This document shows positions 46,452-55,281 of a DNA stretch of 64,000 bases, piece by piece. The notes under the pieces are model-generated. The model was not told the DNA's origin. It made no database searches and saw only the letters and a list, made by a program, of their open reading frames with translations. Source of the stretch: Micromonospora olivasterospora (GTDB lineage: Bacteria; Actinomycetota; Actinomycetes; Mycobacteriales; Micromonosporaceae); NCBI RefSeq assembly GCF_007830265.1, contig NZ_VLKE01000001.1, forward strand, positions 5,580,001-5,644,000, given 5' to 3'. Position numbers and translations under genes: made by a program. Each line of letters starts with the position of its first letter. Within the stretch, counting starts at the first letter, position 1.

Positions 46452-47513
46452 GTGACGTCACCGGTGGGTCTGCACCGCGTCGTGGAACCGGCGGGGGTAC
46501 TGCCGCAGGCGGCCTGGCGGCTGGACGCCGACCCGGCGATCGCGCCGAACGAGGTGCGCATCCGGGTGGAGCGGCTGAACCTGGACGCGGCAAGTTTCCG
46601 ACAGTTGTCGGAGAAGCACGGCGGGGACGGCGAGAAGGTCCGCGCCGAGGTCCTGGAGATCATCTCCACGCGGGGGAAGATGCAGAACCCGGTGACCGGG
46701 TCGGGTGGAATGCTGATCGGCACGGTCGACGAGGCGGGCCGGCGGTCCCCGCTGGGGCTGCGGCCCGGAGACCGGGTGGCCACGCTGGTGTCGCTGACGT
46801 TGACACCGCTGACGATCACCGACGGGCTGGCCCGGTGGGACGGGCGCAGCGAGCAGGTGCCGTGCGACGGGTACGCGATCCTGTTCGCCCGGTCGATCGC
46901 GGCGGTGCTGCCGGCGGACCTGCATCCGGAGTTGTCCCTGGCGGTGCTGGACGTGTGCGGGGCGCCGGCGCTGACGGCGCGGGTGGTCGCGGAGCACGTG
47001 GCGCGGCGGGAGCGTGCCGGTGACGTGCGGCCGGTGACGGTGGCGGTGATCGGCGGGGCGGGCAAGAGCGGGTCGTTGTCGCTGGCGGCGGCGCGGCGGG
47101 CGGGCGCGGGTCGTACGGTCGGGGTGGTGCCGGTGGCGGCGGAGCGGGACGCCCTGGCGGCGGCCGGGCTGGCGTCGGAGGTGGCGTTGGCGGACGCGCG
47201 GGATCCGGTGGCGTTGTCGACGGCGGTGACGTCGGCGTTGGGGGCGCCGGCGGACGTGACGGTGGTGTGCGTGGACGTGCCGGGTTGTGAGCACGGGGCG
47301 GTGCTGGCGACGGCGGACGGCGGCACTGTGATCTTTTTTTCGATGGCGACGAGTTTCGCGGCGGCGGCGTTGGGCGCGGAGGGCCTGGCGGCGGACGTGA
47401 CGATGCTGGTGGGTAACGGGTACGTGCCGGGGCATGCGGAGTTGGCGTTGGAGTTGCTGCGCGGCGAGCCGGGGGTGCGGGCGCTGTTCGAGGCGCGGTT
47501 GGCGGCAGACTGA
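46452..47513 (+). CDS. kdd: L-erythro-3,5-diaminohexanoate dehydrogenase
   Basis: NAD-dependent dehydrogenase of 353 residues that oxidatively deaminates 3,5-diaminohexanoate to 5-amino-3-ketohexanoate. The family block RVERLNLDAASFRQL near the N-terminus and the nucleotide fold VAVIGGAGKSGSLSLAAA are present. GGGGAGG lies before GTG 46452. First gene of the plus-strand lysine operon, 5 bases from the next gene. Confidence 0.9.
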   Translation: MTSPVGLHRVVEPAGVLPQAAWRLDADPAIAPNEVRIRVERLNLDAASFRQLSEKHGGDGEKVRAEVLEIISTRGKMQNPVTGSGGMLIGTVDEAGRRSPLGLRPGDRVATLVSLTLTPLTITDGLARWDGRSEQVPCDGYAILFARSIAAVLPADLHPELSLAVLDVCGAPALTARVVAEHVARRERAGDVRPVTVAVIGGAGKSGSLSLAAARRAGAGRTVGVVPVAAERDALAAAGLASEVALADARDPVALSTAVTSALGAPADVTVVCVDVPGCEHGAVLATADGGTVIFFSMATSFAAAALGAEGLAADVTMLVGNGYVPGHAELALELLRGEPGVRALFEARLAAD

Positions 47514-47518
47514 GTGCC

Positions 47519-49104
47519 ATGACGAACCCCTCGACGACGCGCCCGGCGACGCTGTACCGCGGTGGCGTGCTGCATTGTCCTGCTGATCCGGGCGCGACGG
47601 CTCTGTTGGTGCGCGATGGTCGGATCGCCTGGTTGGGGTCGGACGCGGACGCGCCGGCCGCTGATCGGGTGGTGGAGTTGGGTGGGGCGCTGGTGACGCC
47701 GGCGTTCGTGGACGCGCACGTGCACGCGACGGACACGGGTCTTGCCCTGTCGGGGCTGGACCTGTCGGGGGTGCGGTCGGCGGCGGAGTTGTTGGGGGCG
47801 GTGTCGGGGTTCGCGGCGGGTCTGCCGGCGGACGCGGTGGTGCTGGGGCACGGTTGGGACGAGTCGACGTGGGCGCGGCCGGTGCCGCCGGGGGCGGACG
47901 AGTTGGATCGGGCGGCCGGTGGGCGGCGGGTGTATCTGTCGCAGGCGTCGATCCATTCGGCGTTGGTGTCGCGGGCGTTGTTGGCGGCGTGTCCGGACGC
48001 GGTGGTGGCGGCGGGGTTCGACGCGTCGGGGTGGTTGCGGCGGGACGCGCACCATGTGGTGCGGGAGGCGGCGTTCGCGTCGGTGACGCGGGCGCAGCGG
48101 GTGGCGGCGCAGCGGCGGGCGTTGGAGCATGCGGCGTCGTTGGGGATCGCGGCGGTGCACGAGTGTGGTGGGCCGGGGATCTCCGACGAGGAGGATTTCA
48201 CGGATCTGTTGGGCGTCTCGGGTGTCGGGGTGCCGGAGGTGTACGGGTACTGGGGTGAGTTGGGGGGTGCGGCGCGGGCCCGGGAGTTGGGCGCGGTGGG
48301 TGCGGGTGGTGATCTGTTCGCGGACGGGGCGTTGGGGTCGCGGACGGCGCATGTGTCGGGGGCGTATCTGGATGGGGAGCCGGGGGCGTCTGGGCACGGG
48401 TACCTGTCGGCGGAGCAGGTGCGTGATCATCTGGTGGACTGCGCGGCGTACGGGTTGCAGGGTGGGTTCCACGCGATCGGTGACGCGGCGATCTCCACTG
48501 TGTTGGAGGGGTTCGCGGGGGCGGCGGAGCGGGTTGGTCTGGACCGGTTGCGGGCGGCGCGGCACCGGGTGGAGCACGCGGAGATCATGAGTCGGCGGTT
48601 GATCGCGGGGTTCGTGGAGTACGGGATCGTGGCGTCGATGCAGCCGGCGTTCGACCGGTTGTGGGGTGGCGCGGGTCGGATGTACGAGTCGCGGTTGGGG
48701 TTGGCGCGGTCGTTGGAGTCGAACCCGATGGGTGCGATGCATTCGGTGGGGGTGGCGTTGGCGTTCGGGTCGGATTCGCCGGTGACGCCGCTGGATCCGT
48801 GGGGTTCGGTGCGGGCGGCGGCGGCGCATCACAATCCGGTGCAGCGGATGAGTGTGCGGGCGGCGTTCGCGGCGCATACCCGGGGCGGGTGGCGGGCGGT
48901 GCACCGCGATGGTGAGGGTGTGTTGGCGTTGGGGGCGGCGGCGACGTTCGCGGTGTGGTCGACGCCGGCGGGGGTGGAGCGGGGTCTGCCGGTGTTGGAG
49001 GCTGAGGATCCGGAGTTGCGGGGGCGGGGGATCCGACGCCGTTGCCGGTGTGCCGGGCGACGGTGCTGCGGGGTGACGTGATCTACGAGGAAGGGTCTTC
49101 GTGA
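47519..49104 (+). CDS. YtcJ-like amidohydrolase with a C-terminal frameshift
   Basis: Metal-dependent amidohydrolase. It has the metal motif DAHVHATDTG (about residues 64-73), GGFHAIGDAAI, HRVEHAEIMS and FGSDSPVTPLDPW. In the raw sequence the frame leaves family sense after RGRG and stops at 49081. Adding one G in the G5 run at 49026-49030 yields a natural end (DPTPLPVCRATVLRGDVIYE...) and a stop at 49104 overlapping the kamD GTG, about 528 residues. It is not a known member of the lysine pathway; its place between kdd and kamD suggests that it hydrolyses a pathway intermediate or side product. Confidence 0.85.
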
Positions 49105-50720
49105 CTGGGAAGCTTGGCCTGGATCCGGCGCTGGTGGCGCGGGCGCGGGAGTTGGCGCGCCGTGCGGGGCGGCCGGTGGTGGATCTGGCGCGCAGCCACA
49201 CGACGGTGTCGGTGGAGCGGGCGGTGCTGCGGCTGGCGGGGGTGGCTGGTGCGGATCCGGATGGGTTTCCGTGGGTGAACCGGCTGGTCGACGCGGTGGT
49301 GGCGGACGTCGGGTTGGGGCACGGGGTGGCGGCGCCGGTGTTTGACGCCCTGGCTCGGGAGGGCCTGCCGGATGTGACGTTGCTGGCGCAGCAGGCGGCG
49401 GCGGGTTCGGTGCGGTTCGGGGTGCCGTCGGGGAAGGCGGCCGCGGCGGCGCGCAGGGCCGCGCGGAGGGCGGTCGCCGCGGGTGTGCGGCAGATCGACC
49501 GGCGTCGGGTGGAGCGGGAGCGCCTGGTCAGGCGGTACGGGGATCCGGAGCAGCGGCCGTGGATCTATCTGATTGTGGCGACGGGGGACATCTACGAGGA
49601 CATTCCGCAGGCGCAGGCGGCGGCGCGGGCGGGTGCGGATGTGATCGCGGTGATCCGGTCGACGGGGCAGTCGTTGTTGGACTATGTGCCGGAGGGGGCG
49701 ACGCGGGAGGGGTTCGCGGGGACGTATGCGACGCAGGAGAACTTCCGGTTGATGCGGGCGGCGTTGGACTCCTCGTCGCGGGAGTTGGGTCGGTACGTGC
49801 GGTTGACGAACTACGCGTCGGGGTTGTGCATGCCGGAGATGGCCACTCTGGCGGGTCTTGAGCGGCTGGACATGATGCTCAACGACTCGATGTACGGGAT
49901 TTTGTTCCGGGACATCAATCCGATTCGTACGTTTGTGGACCAGCGGTTCTCGCGGCAGGTGCACGCGCGGGCGGGGATCATCATCAACACCGGTGAGGAC
50001 AACTACCTGACCACGGCGGATGCGGTGGACGAGGCGCACACGGTGACGGTGTCGCAGCTGCTGAACGAGTTCTTCGCGCATGAGGCGGGGTTGGCGGACT
50101 GGCAGTTGGGGTTGGGGCACGCGTTCGAGATCAACCCGGATGTGCCGGAGTCGTTGCGGCTGGAGTTGGCGCACGCGTTGTTGGCGCGGGAGTTGTTCCC
50201 GGAGGCGCCGTTGAAGTGGATGCCGCCGACGAAGCACATGACGGGGGATGTGTTCCGGGGGAACCTGTTGGACGGGTTCTTCAATCTGGTGGGCACGATG
50301 ACGGGGCAGGGGATCCTGCTGGTGGGGATGATGACCGAGGCGGTGGTGACGCCGTGGTTGTCGGACCGGGACATCGCGTTGCAGAACGTGCGGTACGTGT
50401 TGGGCGCGGCGGGTGGGTTGCGCGAGGATTTCGTGCCGGCGCCGGGCGGGTTCATCCAGCGGCGGGCGCACCGGGTGCTGGGTGAGGCGGTGGAGTTGCT
50501 GGAGCGCATCGGTGAGCAGTCGCTGTTGACGGCGATCGCGGAGGGCACGTTCGGGATCATGCGGCGGCCGGCGGACCGGGGTAAGGGCCTGGACGGGGTG
50601 GCGCGGCACGAGGCTGACTACTACAACCCGGCGACGGAGATTTTGGAAGGAGACCGGGCGGGAGCGGGGAGTGAGCTTGCGGGTGCCGTGGTCGCGAGCG
50701 AAGGGGTGAGGCGGGCGTGA
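49101..50720 (+). CDS. kamD: Beta-lysine 5,6-aminomutase alpha subunit
   Basis: Protein of 539 residues, the large subunit of the B12- and PLP-dependent 5,6-aminomutase, which turns beta-lysine into 3,5-diaminohexanoate. Visible blocks are IYLIVATGDIYEDIPQAQAA, IRSTGQSLLDYVPEGATREG and KWMPPTKHMTGDVFRGN. GTG start overlaps the restored stop of the amidohydrolase. The last 20 residues (GAGSELAGAVVASEGVRRA) are encoded by a REP-like element and are probably not original. GTGA overlap with kamE. Confidence 0.93.
   Translation: MTGKLGLDPALVARARELARRAGRPVVDLARSHTTVSVERAVLRLAGVAGADPDGFPWVNRLVDAVVADVGLGHGVAAPVFDALAREGLPDVTLLAQQAAAGSVRFGVPSGKAAAAARRAARRAVAAGVRQIDRRRVERERLVRRYGDPEQRPWIYLIVATGDIYEDIPQAQAAARAGADVIAVIRSTGQSLLDYVPEGATREGFAGTYATQENFRLMRAALDSSSRELGRYVRLTNYASGLCMPEMATLAGLERLDMMLNDSMYGILFRDINPIRTFVDQRFSRQVHARAGIIINTGEDNYLTTADAVDEAHTVTVSQLLNEFFAHEAGLADWQLGLGHAFEINPDVPESLRLELAHALLARELFPEAPLKWMPPTKHMTGDVFRGNLLDGFFNLVGTMTGQGILLVGMMTEAVVTPWLSDRDIALQNVRYVLGAAGGLREDFVPAPGGFIQRRAHRVLGEAVELLERIGEQSLLTAIAEGTFGIMRRPADRGKGLDGVARHEADYYNPATEILEGDRAGAGSELAGAVVASEGVRRA
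50660..50706 (+). repeat. REP-like element forming the 3' end of kamD
   Basis: GAGCGGGGAGTGAGC, then TTGCGGGTGCCG and GTCGCGAGCGAAG resemble the element at 25126-25176. Here it lies inside the coding region and supplies the last codons of kamD. Confidence 0.4.
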
Positions 50721-51481
50721 CCGCCGGGGTGGGGAGGAAGATCGTCCGGCCGTACGGGGACACCACCGGTGACGGGATGGTGCAGGTGTCGTTCACGCTG
50801 CCGGTGCCGCACGACAAGCGGGCCGAGGGTGCGGCGGTGCAGTTGGCGAACCGGATGGGCATCGATCCGGCGATGCTGGTGCACGCGAAGCAGATGGGTG
50901 ATGGGTTCACCTTTTTCGTGGTGTACGGGCGGGTGAACCATCTGGTGGACCTTTCCGCGGTGCAGGTGGTGGAGCGGGATTTTCCGTTGCTGTCTGCCAA
51001 GGAGGTCAACGCGGTGGTGAAGCAGAGGTTGCGGCGGAAGCTGTCGGTGGTGGGGGCGTGCATCGGCACGGACGCGCACACGGTGGGCATCGACGCGATC
51101 CTGAACGTGAAGGGCATCGCCGGGGAGAAGGGCCTGGAGTACTACCGGGAGTTGAAGGTCACCAATCTGGGGGCGCAGGTGAGCGTGCCGGATCTGGTGG
51201 AGGCGGCCCGGGTGGAGCGGGCGGACGCGGTGCTGGTGTCGCAGGTGGTGACGCAGCGGGATGCGCATCTGCACAACACGCGGGAGATGTCGGCGGCGTT
51301 CCGGGAGGCGTTGCCGGCTGGTAGGCGGCCGCTGTTGATCGTGGGTGGGCCGCGGTTCGACGAGACGATGGCGGCCGAGTTGGGGGTGGACCGGATCTTC
51401 GGTCGGGGCACCACTCCGGGTGAGGTGGCCAGCTATCTGGTGCACGCGTTGGTCACGAGTAAGAGGGCGGCGAGGGCATGA
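50717..51481 (+). CDS. kamE: Beta-lysine 5,6-aminomutase beta subunit (B12-binding)
   Basis: Protein of 254 residues that carries the cobalamin domain. The base-off DxHxxG motif is GTDAHTVGIDAI (His about residue 120), followed by GLEYYRELKVTNLGAQV, VSQVVTQRDAH and the GGPRFDETMAAELGVDRIFG end typical of B12 Rossmann domains. Coupled to kamD and to the hot-dog gene by short overlaps. Confidence 0.94.
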   Translation: MTAGVGRKIVRPYGDTTGDGMVQVSFTLPVPHDKRAEGAAVQLANRMGIDPAMLVHAKQMGDGFTFFVVYGRVNHLVDLSAVQVVERDFPLLSAKEVNAVVKQRLRRKLSVVGACIGTDAHTVGIDAILNVKGIAGEKGLEYYRELKVTNLGAQVSVPDLVEAARVERADAVLVSQVVTQRDAHLHNTREMSAAFREALPAGRRPLLIVGGPRFDETMAAELGVDRIFGRGTTPGEVASYLVHALVTSKRAARA

Positions 51482-51870
51482 GTGGTTCCCGGGTCGGTCT
51501 GACGGTGGTTCACCGGCGGTATGTGCCGTACTCGCACGCGCACTACGCGGGGAACCTGGTGGACGGGGCGTACGCGTTGGGGTTGTTCGGGGATGTGGCG
51601 ACGGAGGTGTGTATCCGTACCGACGGAGATGAGGGGTTGTTCGCGTCGTACTCGGATGTGCAGTTTCTGGCGCCGATGCGGGCTGGTGACGTGCTGGAGG
51701 TGTCGGCGACGGTGACGCGGGTGGGTACCCGCAGCCGCACGCTCGGCTTCGAGGCGCGGGTGGTGTGCCGGGGTCGCCCGGACAGGGGCGAGTCGGCCGC
51801 TGAGGTGCTGGAGACGCCGATCGTGGCGGTGACGGCGACGGGCACGGTGGTCGTGCCGCCGCGGGCGTGA
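51478..51870 (+). CDS. kal: 3-aminobutyryl-CoA ammonia-lyase (hot-dog fold)
   Basis: Protein of 130 residues that removes ammonia from 3-aminobutyryl-CoA to give crotonyl-CoA. Hot-dog features are YVPYSHAHYAGNLVDGAYAL, with the conserved HAHYAGNLV, and FLAPMRAGDVLEVSATVTRV. ATGA overlap with kamE. Assignment rests on the operon and the known Kal family. Confidence 0.88.
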   Translation: MSGSRVGLTVVHRRYVPYSHAHYAGNLVDGAYALGLFGDVATEVCIRTDGDEGLFASYSDVQFLAPMRAGDVLEVSATVTRVGTRSRTLGFEARVVCRGRPDRGESAAEVLETPIVAVTATGTVVVPPRA

Positions 51871-53204
51871 GGGTCGCGGTCTGCGCCGACGTCGGGTCGA
51901 CGTTCACGAAGGCGGCGGTGGTCGACCTGGACGATGGCCGGCTGGTGGCGGCGGCGTCGGCGCCGACCACGGTGGGCACGGACGTGTTGCACGGCCTGGC
52001 CGCGGCCGTCGCGGCCGCGGCCGCCGGGTTGGGTGTCGGTGACGCGCCGTGGTACGTGTGTTCGTCGGCGGGTGGCGGGTTGCGGCTGGCGGTGGTCGGC
52101 TACGAGCCGCTGGTGACGGCGCAGGCGGGCCGGCGGGTGGGCCTGTCGGCGGGGGCGAACGTGGTGCATGTGGCCGCCGGGCGGCTGGGCGGGGCGGACG
52201 TGGCGGCGTTGCGGGCGGCCCGCCCGGACGTGGTGTTGCTGGTGGGCGGCACCGACGGCGGGGACGCCGACACCCTGACGCACAACGCGACCCGGTTGGC
52301 GCGGGCGCGGTGGCGGGTGCCGGTGGTCCTGGCGGGCAACGTCGATGTCCGCGACGAGTTGCGTGGGCTGTTGGCGGGTGCGGGGGTGCCGGTGACGGCG
52401 GCGGACAACGTGCTGCCGCGGATTGGGGTGTTGGCGCCGGCGTCGGCGCGGGCGGCGATCCGGGAGGTGTTCCTGCGGCACGTGATCGGCGGGAAGCGGC
52501 TGTCGCGGGGGTCGCGGTTCGCGCGGCTGGTGCGGGCGGCGACCCCGGACGCGGTGCTGACGGGGGTGGAGGTCCTGGCCGATGCGGCCGGCGGTGACCT
52601 GGTGGTGGTGGATGTGGGTGGGGCGACCACGGACGTGTACTCGGTGTTGACGCCGGACGAGCGGGACAGCGGGCCGGGCCGGCAGGTGACGGGGTCGCTG
52701 TGGCGGGCCCGCACGGTGGAGGGGGATCTGGGGATGCGGTGGAGCGCCCCGGGGGTGGTGCGGGCGGCGGCGGAGGAGCGGCTGCTGGCGGTGGGGGAGC
52801 AGGACGTGTTGGTGGGGGAGGCGGCGGCGCGGGCGGCGGAGCCGGGGTTTGTGCCGGTCGACGCGGCCGGACGGGCGGTGGACGGGCGGATCGCCGCGTT
52901 GGCGGCGACGGTGGCGGTGCGGCGGCATGCCCGGGGCGGGGCGACGGGGGAGCGGGACGGCCGGGATCTGCGGGACGTGCGGCTGCTCGTCGGCTCGGGG
53001 GGTGTGCTGCGTCACGCCCCGAGTGGGGACGCGGCGGTGGTGCTGGGGGCGGTGTTGACCGATCACGCCGGTGGGTGGCCGGTGCCGCGGGACGCGCGCG
53101 CGGTGGTGGATGTCGACTACGTGCTGGCCGCCGGGGGGTTGCTGGCGGCGGAGCATCCGCGGGCGGCGGGGTTGCTGCTGCGCCGGCATCTGCTGGCGGG
53201 GTGA
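51867..53204 (+). CDS. MutL/GlmL-type aminomutase reactivating ATPase
   Basis: ASKHA-fold ATPase of 445 residues of the glutamate mutase L family. It shows ADVGSTFTKAAVVD (phosphate 1), VVDVGGATTDVYSVL (phosphate 2) and ADNVLPRIGVLAP, plus the C-terminal VLAAGGLLAAEHPRAA. These proteins repair or reload B12 aminomutases; in lysine clusters the equivalent is KamB. GTGA overlap with kal. Last gene of the operon. Confidence 0.9.
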   Translation: MRVAVCADVGSTFTKAAVVDLDDGRLVAAASAPTTVGTDVLHGLAAAVAAAAAGLGVGDAPWYVCSSAGGGLRLAVVGYEPLVTAQAGRRVGLSAGANVVHVAAGRLGGADVAALRAARPDVVLLVGGTDGGDADTLTHNATRLARARWRVPVVLAGNVDVRDELRGLLAGAGVPVTAADNVLPRIGVLAPASARAAIREVFLRHVIGGKRLSRGSRFARLVRAATPDAVLTGVEVLADAAGGDLVVVDVGGATTDVYSVLTPDERDSGPGRQVTGSLWRARTVEGDLGMRWSAPGVVRAAAEERLLAVGEQDVLVGEAAARAAEPGFVPVDAAGRAVDGRIAALAATVAVRRHARGGATGERDGRDLRDVRLLVGSGGVLRHAPSGDAAVVLGAVLTDHAGGWPVPRDARAVVDVDYVLAAGGLLAAEHPRAAGLLLRRHLLAG

Positions 53205-53245
53205 GACACGCCGACGCGACACGCCGTGGACAGGCCGGGGGCGGG

Positions 53246-53276
53246 TTGACAGGGCCCCCGGTGTACCGCGTACCGT
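53246..53276 (+). promoter_or_regulatory. Sigma-70-like promoter
   Basis: TTGACA (53246-53251) and TACCGT (53271-53276), spacer 19 bases, slightly long. It lies 42 bases past the mutL-like stop and points to a region without a gene. Confidence 0.45.
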
Positions 53277-53328
53277 CTTTGAGTCCTACTACGGGAAGTG
53301 GCTGTTGTTCGCTTCGTCCCTTCGTCCG

Positions 53329-53366
53329 CTGGCCGAGTGACCTTTTTCGCTGGTCACGGCGGCCAG
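53329..53366 (+). terminator. Hairpin after the lysine operon
   Basis: CTGGCCG and GTGACC pair with GGTCAC and CGGCCAG around a T-rich loop (TTTTTCGCT). It could end the lysine operon or be part of a small RNA. Confidence 0.45.
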
Positions 53367-53545
53367 GTCCAGCGGGCGGGGGTCGGCGGGGCGGCGCGAA
53401 CCGGCCACGGTTACCGGTGTACGGGCAGGGTGAGGTGCACGGCCAGTAGACAACGGCCGGGCGGGGGCAGCCAGTCCACCGTCAGGTCGGTCCGAAGGTC
53501 GGGGTGCCTGATCCTCGCCCCACCGGCCGGGGAGGGCCTGGGAGC

Positions 53546-53578
53546 ATCGGGGCACGGCGCACGCCGTGCCCCGATTTT
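53546..53578 (+). terminator. Strong intrinsic terminator
   Basis: A perfect 13-bp stem (53546-53558 with 53563-53575), loop GCAC, followed by TTT. It lies about 50 bases before lnt and separates it from upstream transcription. Confidence 0.85.
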
Positions 53579-53629
53579 CGTCCGGTCGACCCGTCGGGGT
53601 GTCGGCGTGGCCGGGTAGCCTTCGGCGGT

Positions 53630-55243
53630 GTGATCGTAGGTGGGGTGCCGGTGACGGCTGTCGAGCAGACCCCGGCGCGGGACGCGGCCGCGCCCGGGTC
53701 TCCGGCCGGGCCGCGTCCGCTGCCGCTGCGGGTGGCCGTGCCGTTGGCCGTGGCGGCCGGGTTGGCGTTGCTGGTCGCGTTTCCCCCGTACGGGGTGTGG
53801 CCGGCCGCGGCCGTCGGGGTGGCGCTGCTGGCCGCGGCCGTGCACCGGCGGCGGCTGCGCGCCGGGGCCGGGTTGGGGTTCGTGGCCGGGGTGGCGTTGT
53901 TCGCGCCGCTGCTGTCGTGGACGAACCTGCACACCGGCTACCTGCCGTGGGTGCTGCTGTCGTTGTTGCAGGCGGGGTATCTGGCGCTGCTGGGGGCGGC
54001 GGCGGCGTACTGCTCGCCGCTGGTCGAGCGGCGGCGCTGGTCGTGGCCGGTGGTGACGGGCCTGCTGTGGGTGGGGCAGGAGGCGCTGCGGTCGCGTACC
54101 CCGTTCGGGGGGTTCCCGTGGGGGCGGCTGGCGTTCAGCCAGGACGAGTCGCCGGCGCTGCGGCTGGCCGCCGTCGGTGGGGCGCCGCTGGTGACGTTCG
54201 CGGTGGCGGTGGCTGGTGGGCTGCTGGTGGCGGCCGCGTGGCGGCCGTGGCGTGCTGGGGGACGGCGGTGGGCGGCGGCGCCGGTGGCGGGCGCGGTGGC
54301 GGTGTTCGCGGCCGGGCTGCTGGTGCCCGTCGGCGTCGCCGGTGACGCCGGCCGCGGCGTCACCGTCGCCGTGGTGCAGGGCAACGTGCCCCGCCTCGGC
54401 CTGGATTTCAACGCCCAGCGGCGGGCGGTGCTCGACAACCACGTGCAGGCCACCCTCGACCTGGCGGCGCAGGTCGCCGCCGGCGCCCGACCCCAGCCGG
54501 ACCTGGTGGTGTGGCCGGAGAACGCCAGCGACATCGACCCGCTGCGCGACCGGGTCGCGGGGGAGTGGATCAGCCGGGCCGCCGACGCGGTGCGCGCGCC
54601 CATCCTCGTCGGGACGCTGCTGCTGGGCCCGGGTGAGCACGTCCGCAACGCCGGCGTCCTGTGGCGGCCCGGCACCGGCCCGGACCTGGAGCAGTTGTAC
54701 GTCAAGCGGCACCCGGTGCCGTTCGCCGAGTACGTGCCGCTGCGCGACATCGCCCGCATGGTCAGCAAGCAGGTCGACCGGGTGCGCAGTGACTTCGTGG
54801 CTGGGGACCGGCCGGGCGTGGTCGACGCCGGGCCGGCGGTACTCGGGGACGTGATCTGCTTCGAGGTCGCCTACGACGGCCTGGTGCGGGACACGGTCAC
54901 CGGCGGGGCGCAGTTGCTGGTCGTGCAGACCAACAACGCCACGTTCGACGTGGCCGAGGCCCGCCAGCAGTTGGCGATGGTGCGGCTGCGGGCCGTCGAG
55001 CACGGCCGCGCGTCGTTGATGTCCTCCACGGTCGGGGTGTCCGGGTTCGTCACCCCCGACGGGCGGGTATCCGACGCCACCGGGTTCAACACCCGCGCCG
55101 TGGTCGTGCGTGAGCTGCGCCTCGGTGACGGGCGCACCCTGGCCACGCGGGTGGGGGTGTGGCCGGAGGTGGTGTTGGCCGGCCTCGCCGTCGCGGCTCT
55201 GGCCACCTCGGCGGTGCTGCGCCGGCGGCGCCTGCCCGGCTAG
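53630..55243 (+). CDS. lnt: Apolipoprotein N-acyltransferase
   Basis: Protein of about 537 residues that adds the third acyl chain to lipoproteins. It has six or so N-terminal membrane helices and a nitrilase-like periplasmic domain with the catalytic Glu in VVWPENASD (about 297), Lys in VKRHPVPFAEY (about 358) and Cys in DVICFEVAYD (about 409). GTG 53630 follows TAGCCT by 8 bases and may be leaderless; GTG 53651 with AGGTGGGG is the alternative. It lies directly before ppm1, the pair that is fused in Mycobacterium. Confidence 0.92.
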   Translation: MIVGGVPVTAVEQTPARDAAAPGSPAGPRPLPLRVAVPLAVAAGLALLVAFPPYGVWPAAAVGVALLAAAVHRRRLRAGAGLGFVAGVALFAPLLSWTNLHTGYLPWVLLSLLQAGYLALLGAAAAYCSPLVERRRWSWPVVTGLLWVGQEALRSRTPFGGFPWGRLAFSQDESPALRLAAVGGAPLVTFAVAVAGGLLVAAAWRPWRAGGRRWAAAPVAGAVAVFAAGLLVPVGVAGDAGRGVTVAVVQGNVPRLGLDFNAQRRAVLDNHVQATLDLAAQVAAGARPQPDLVVWPENASDIDPLRDRVAGEWISRAADAVRAPILVGTLLLGPGEHVRNAGVLWRPGTGPDLEQLYVKRHPVPFAEYVPLRDIARMVSKQVDRVRSDFVAGDRPGVVDAGPAVLGDVICFEVAYDGLVRDTVTGGAQLLVVQTNNATFDVAEARQQLAMVRLRAVEHGRASLMSSTVGVSGFVTPDGRVSDATGFNTRAVVVRELRLGDGRTLATRVGVWPEVVLAGLAVAALATSAVLRRRRLPG

Positions 55244-55281
55244 CGGAGGCGCGCGCACGCCGCGCGGGGGCGGAGGATGCG

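Larger units (their letters stand above)
53205..53629. other. Intergenic stretch with promoter, hairpins and terminator; possible small RNA
   Basis: No supported gene. It contains a TTGACA-type promoter (53246-53276), a stable hairpin (53329-53366) and a strong terminator (53546-53578). A transcript of about 300 bases beginning near 53283 would end at the terminator without a clear coding sequence. One minus-strand frame ends TVDWLPPPGRCLLAVHLTLP plus three residues, but has no start or family. Confidence 0.45.

Noticed and set aside
53289..53555. Minus-strand frame between the lysine operon and lnt
   Set aside because: Low-complexity composition, no start with ribosome site, and it crosses a terminator stem.
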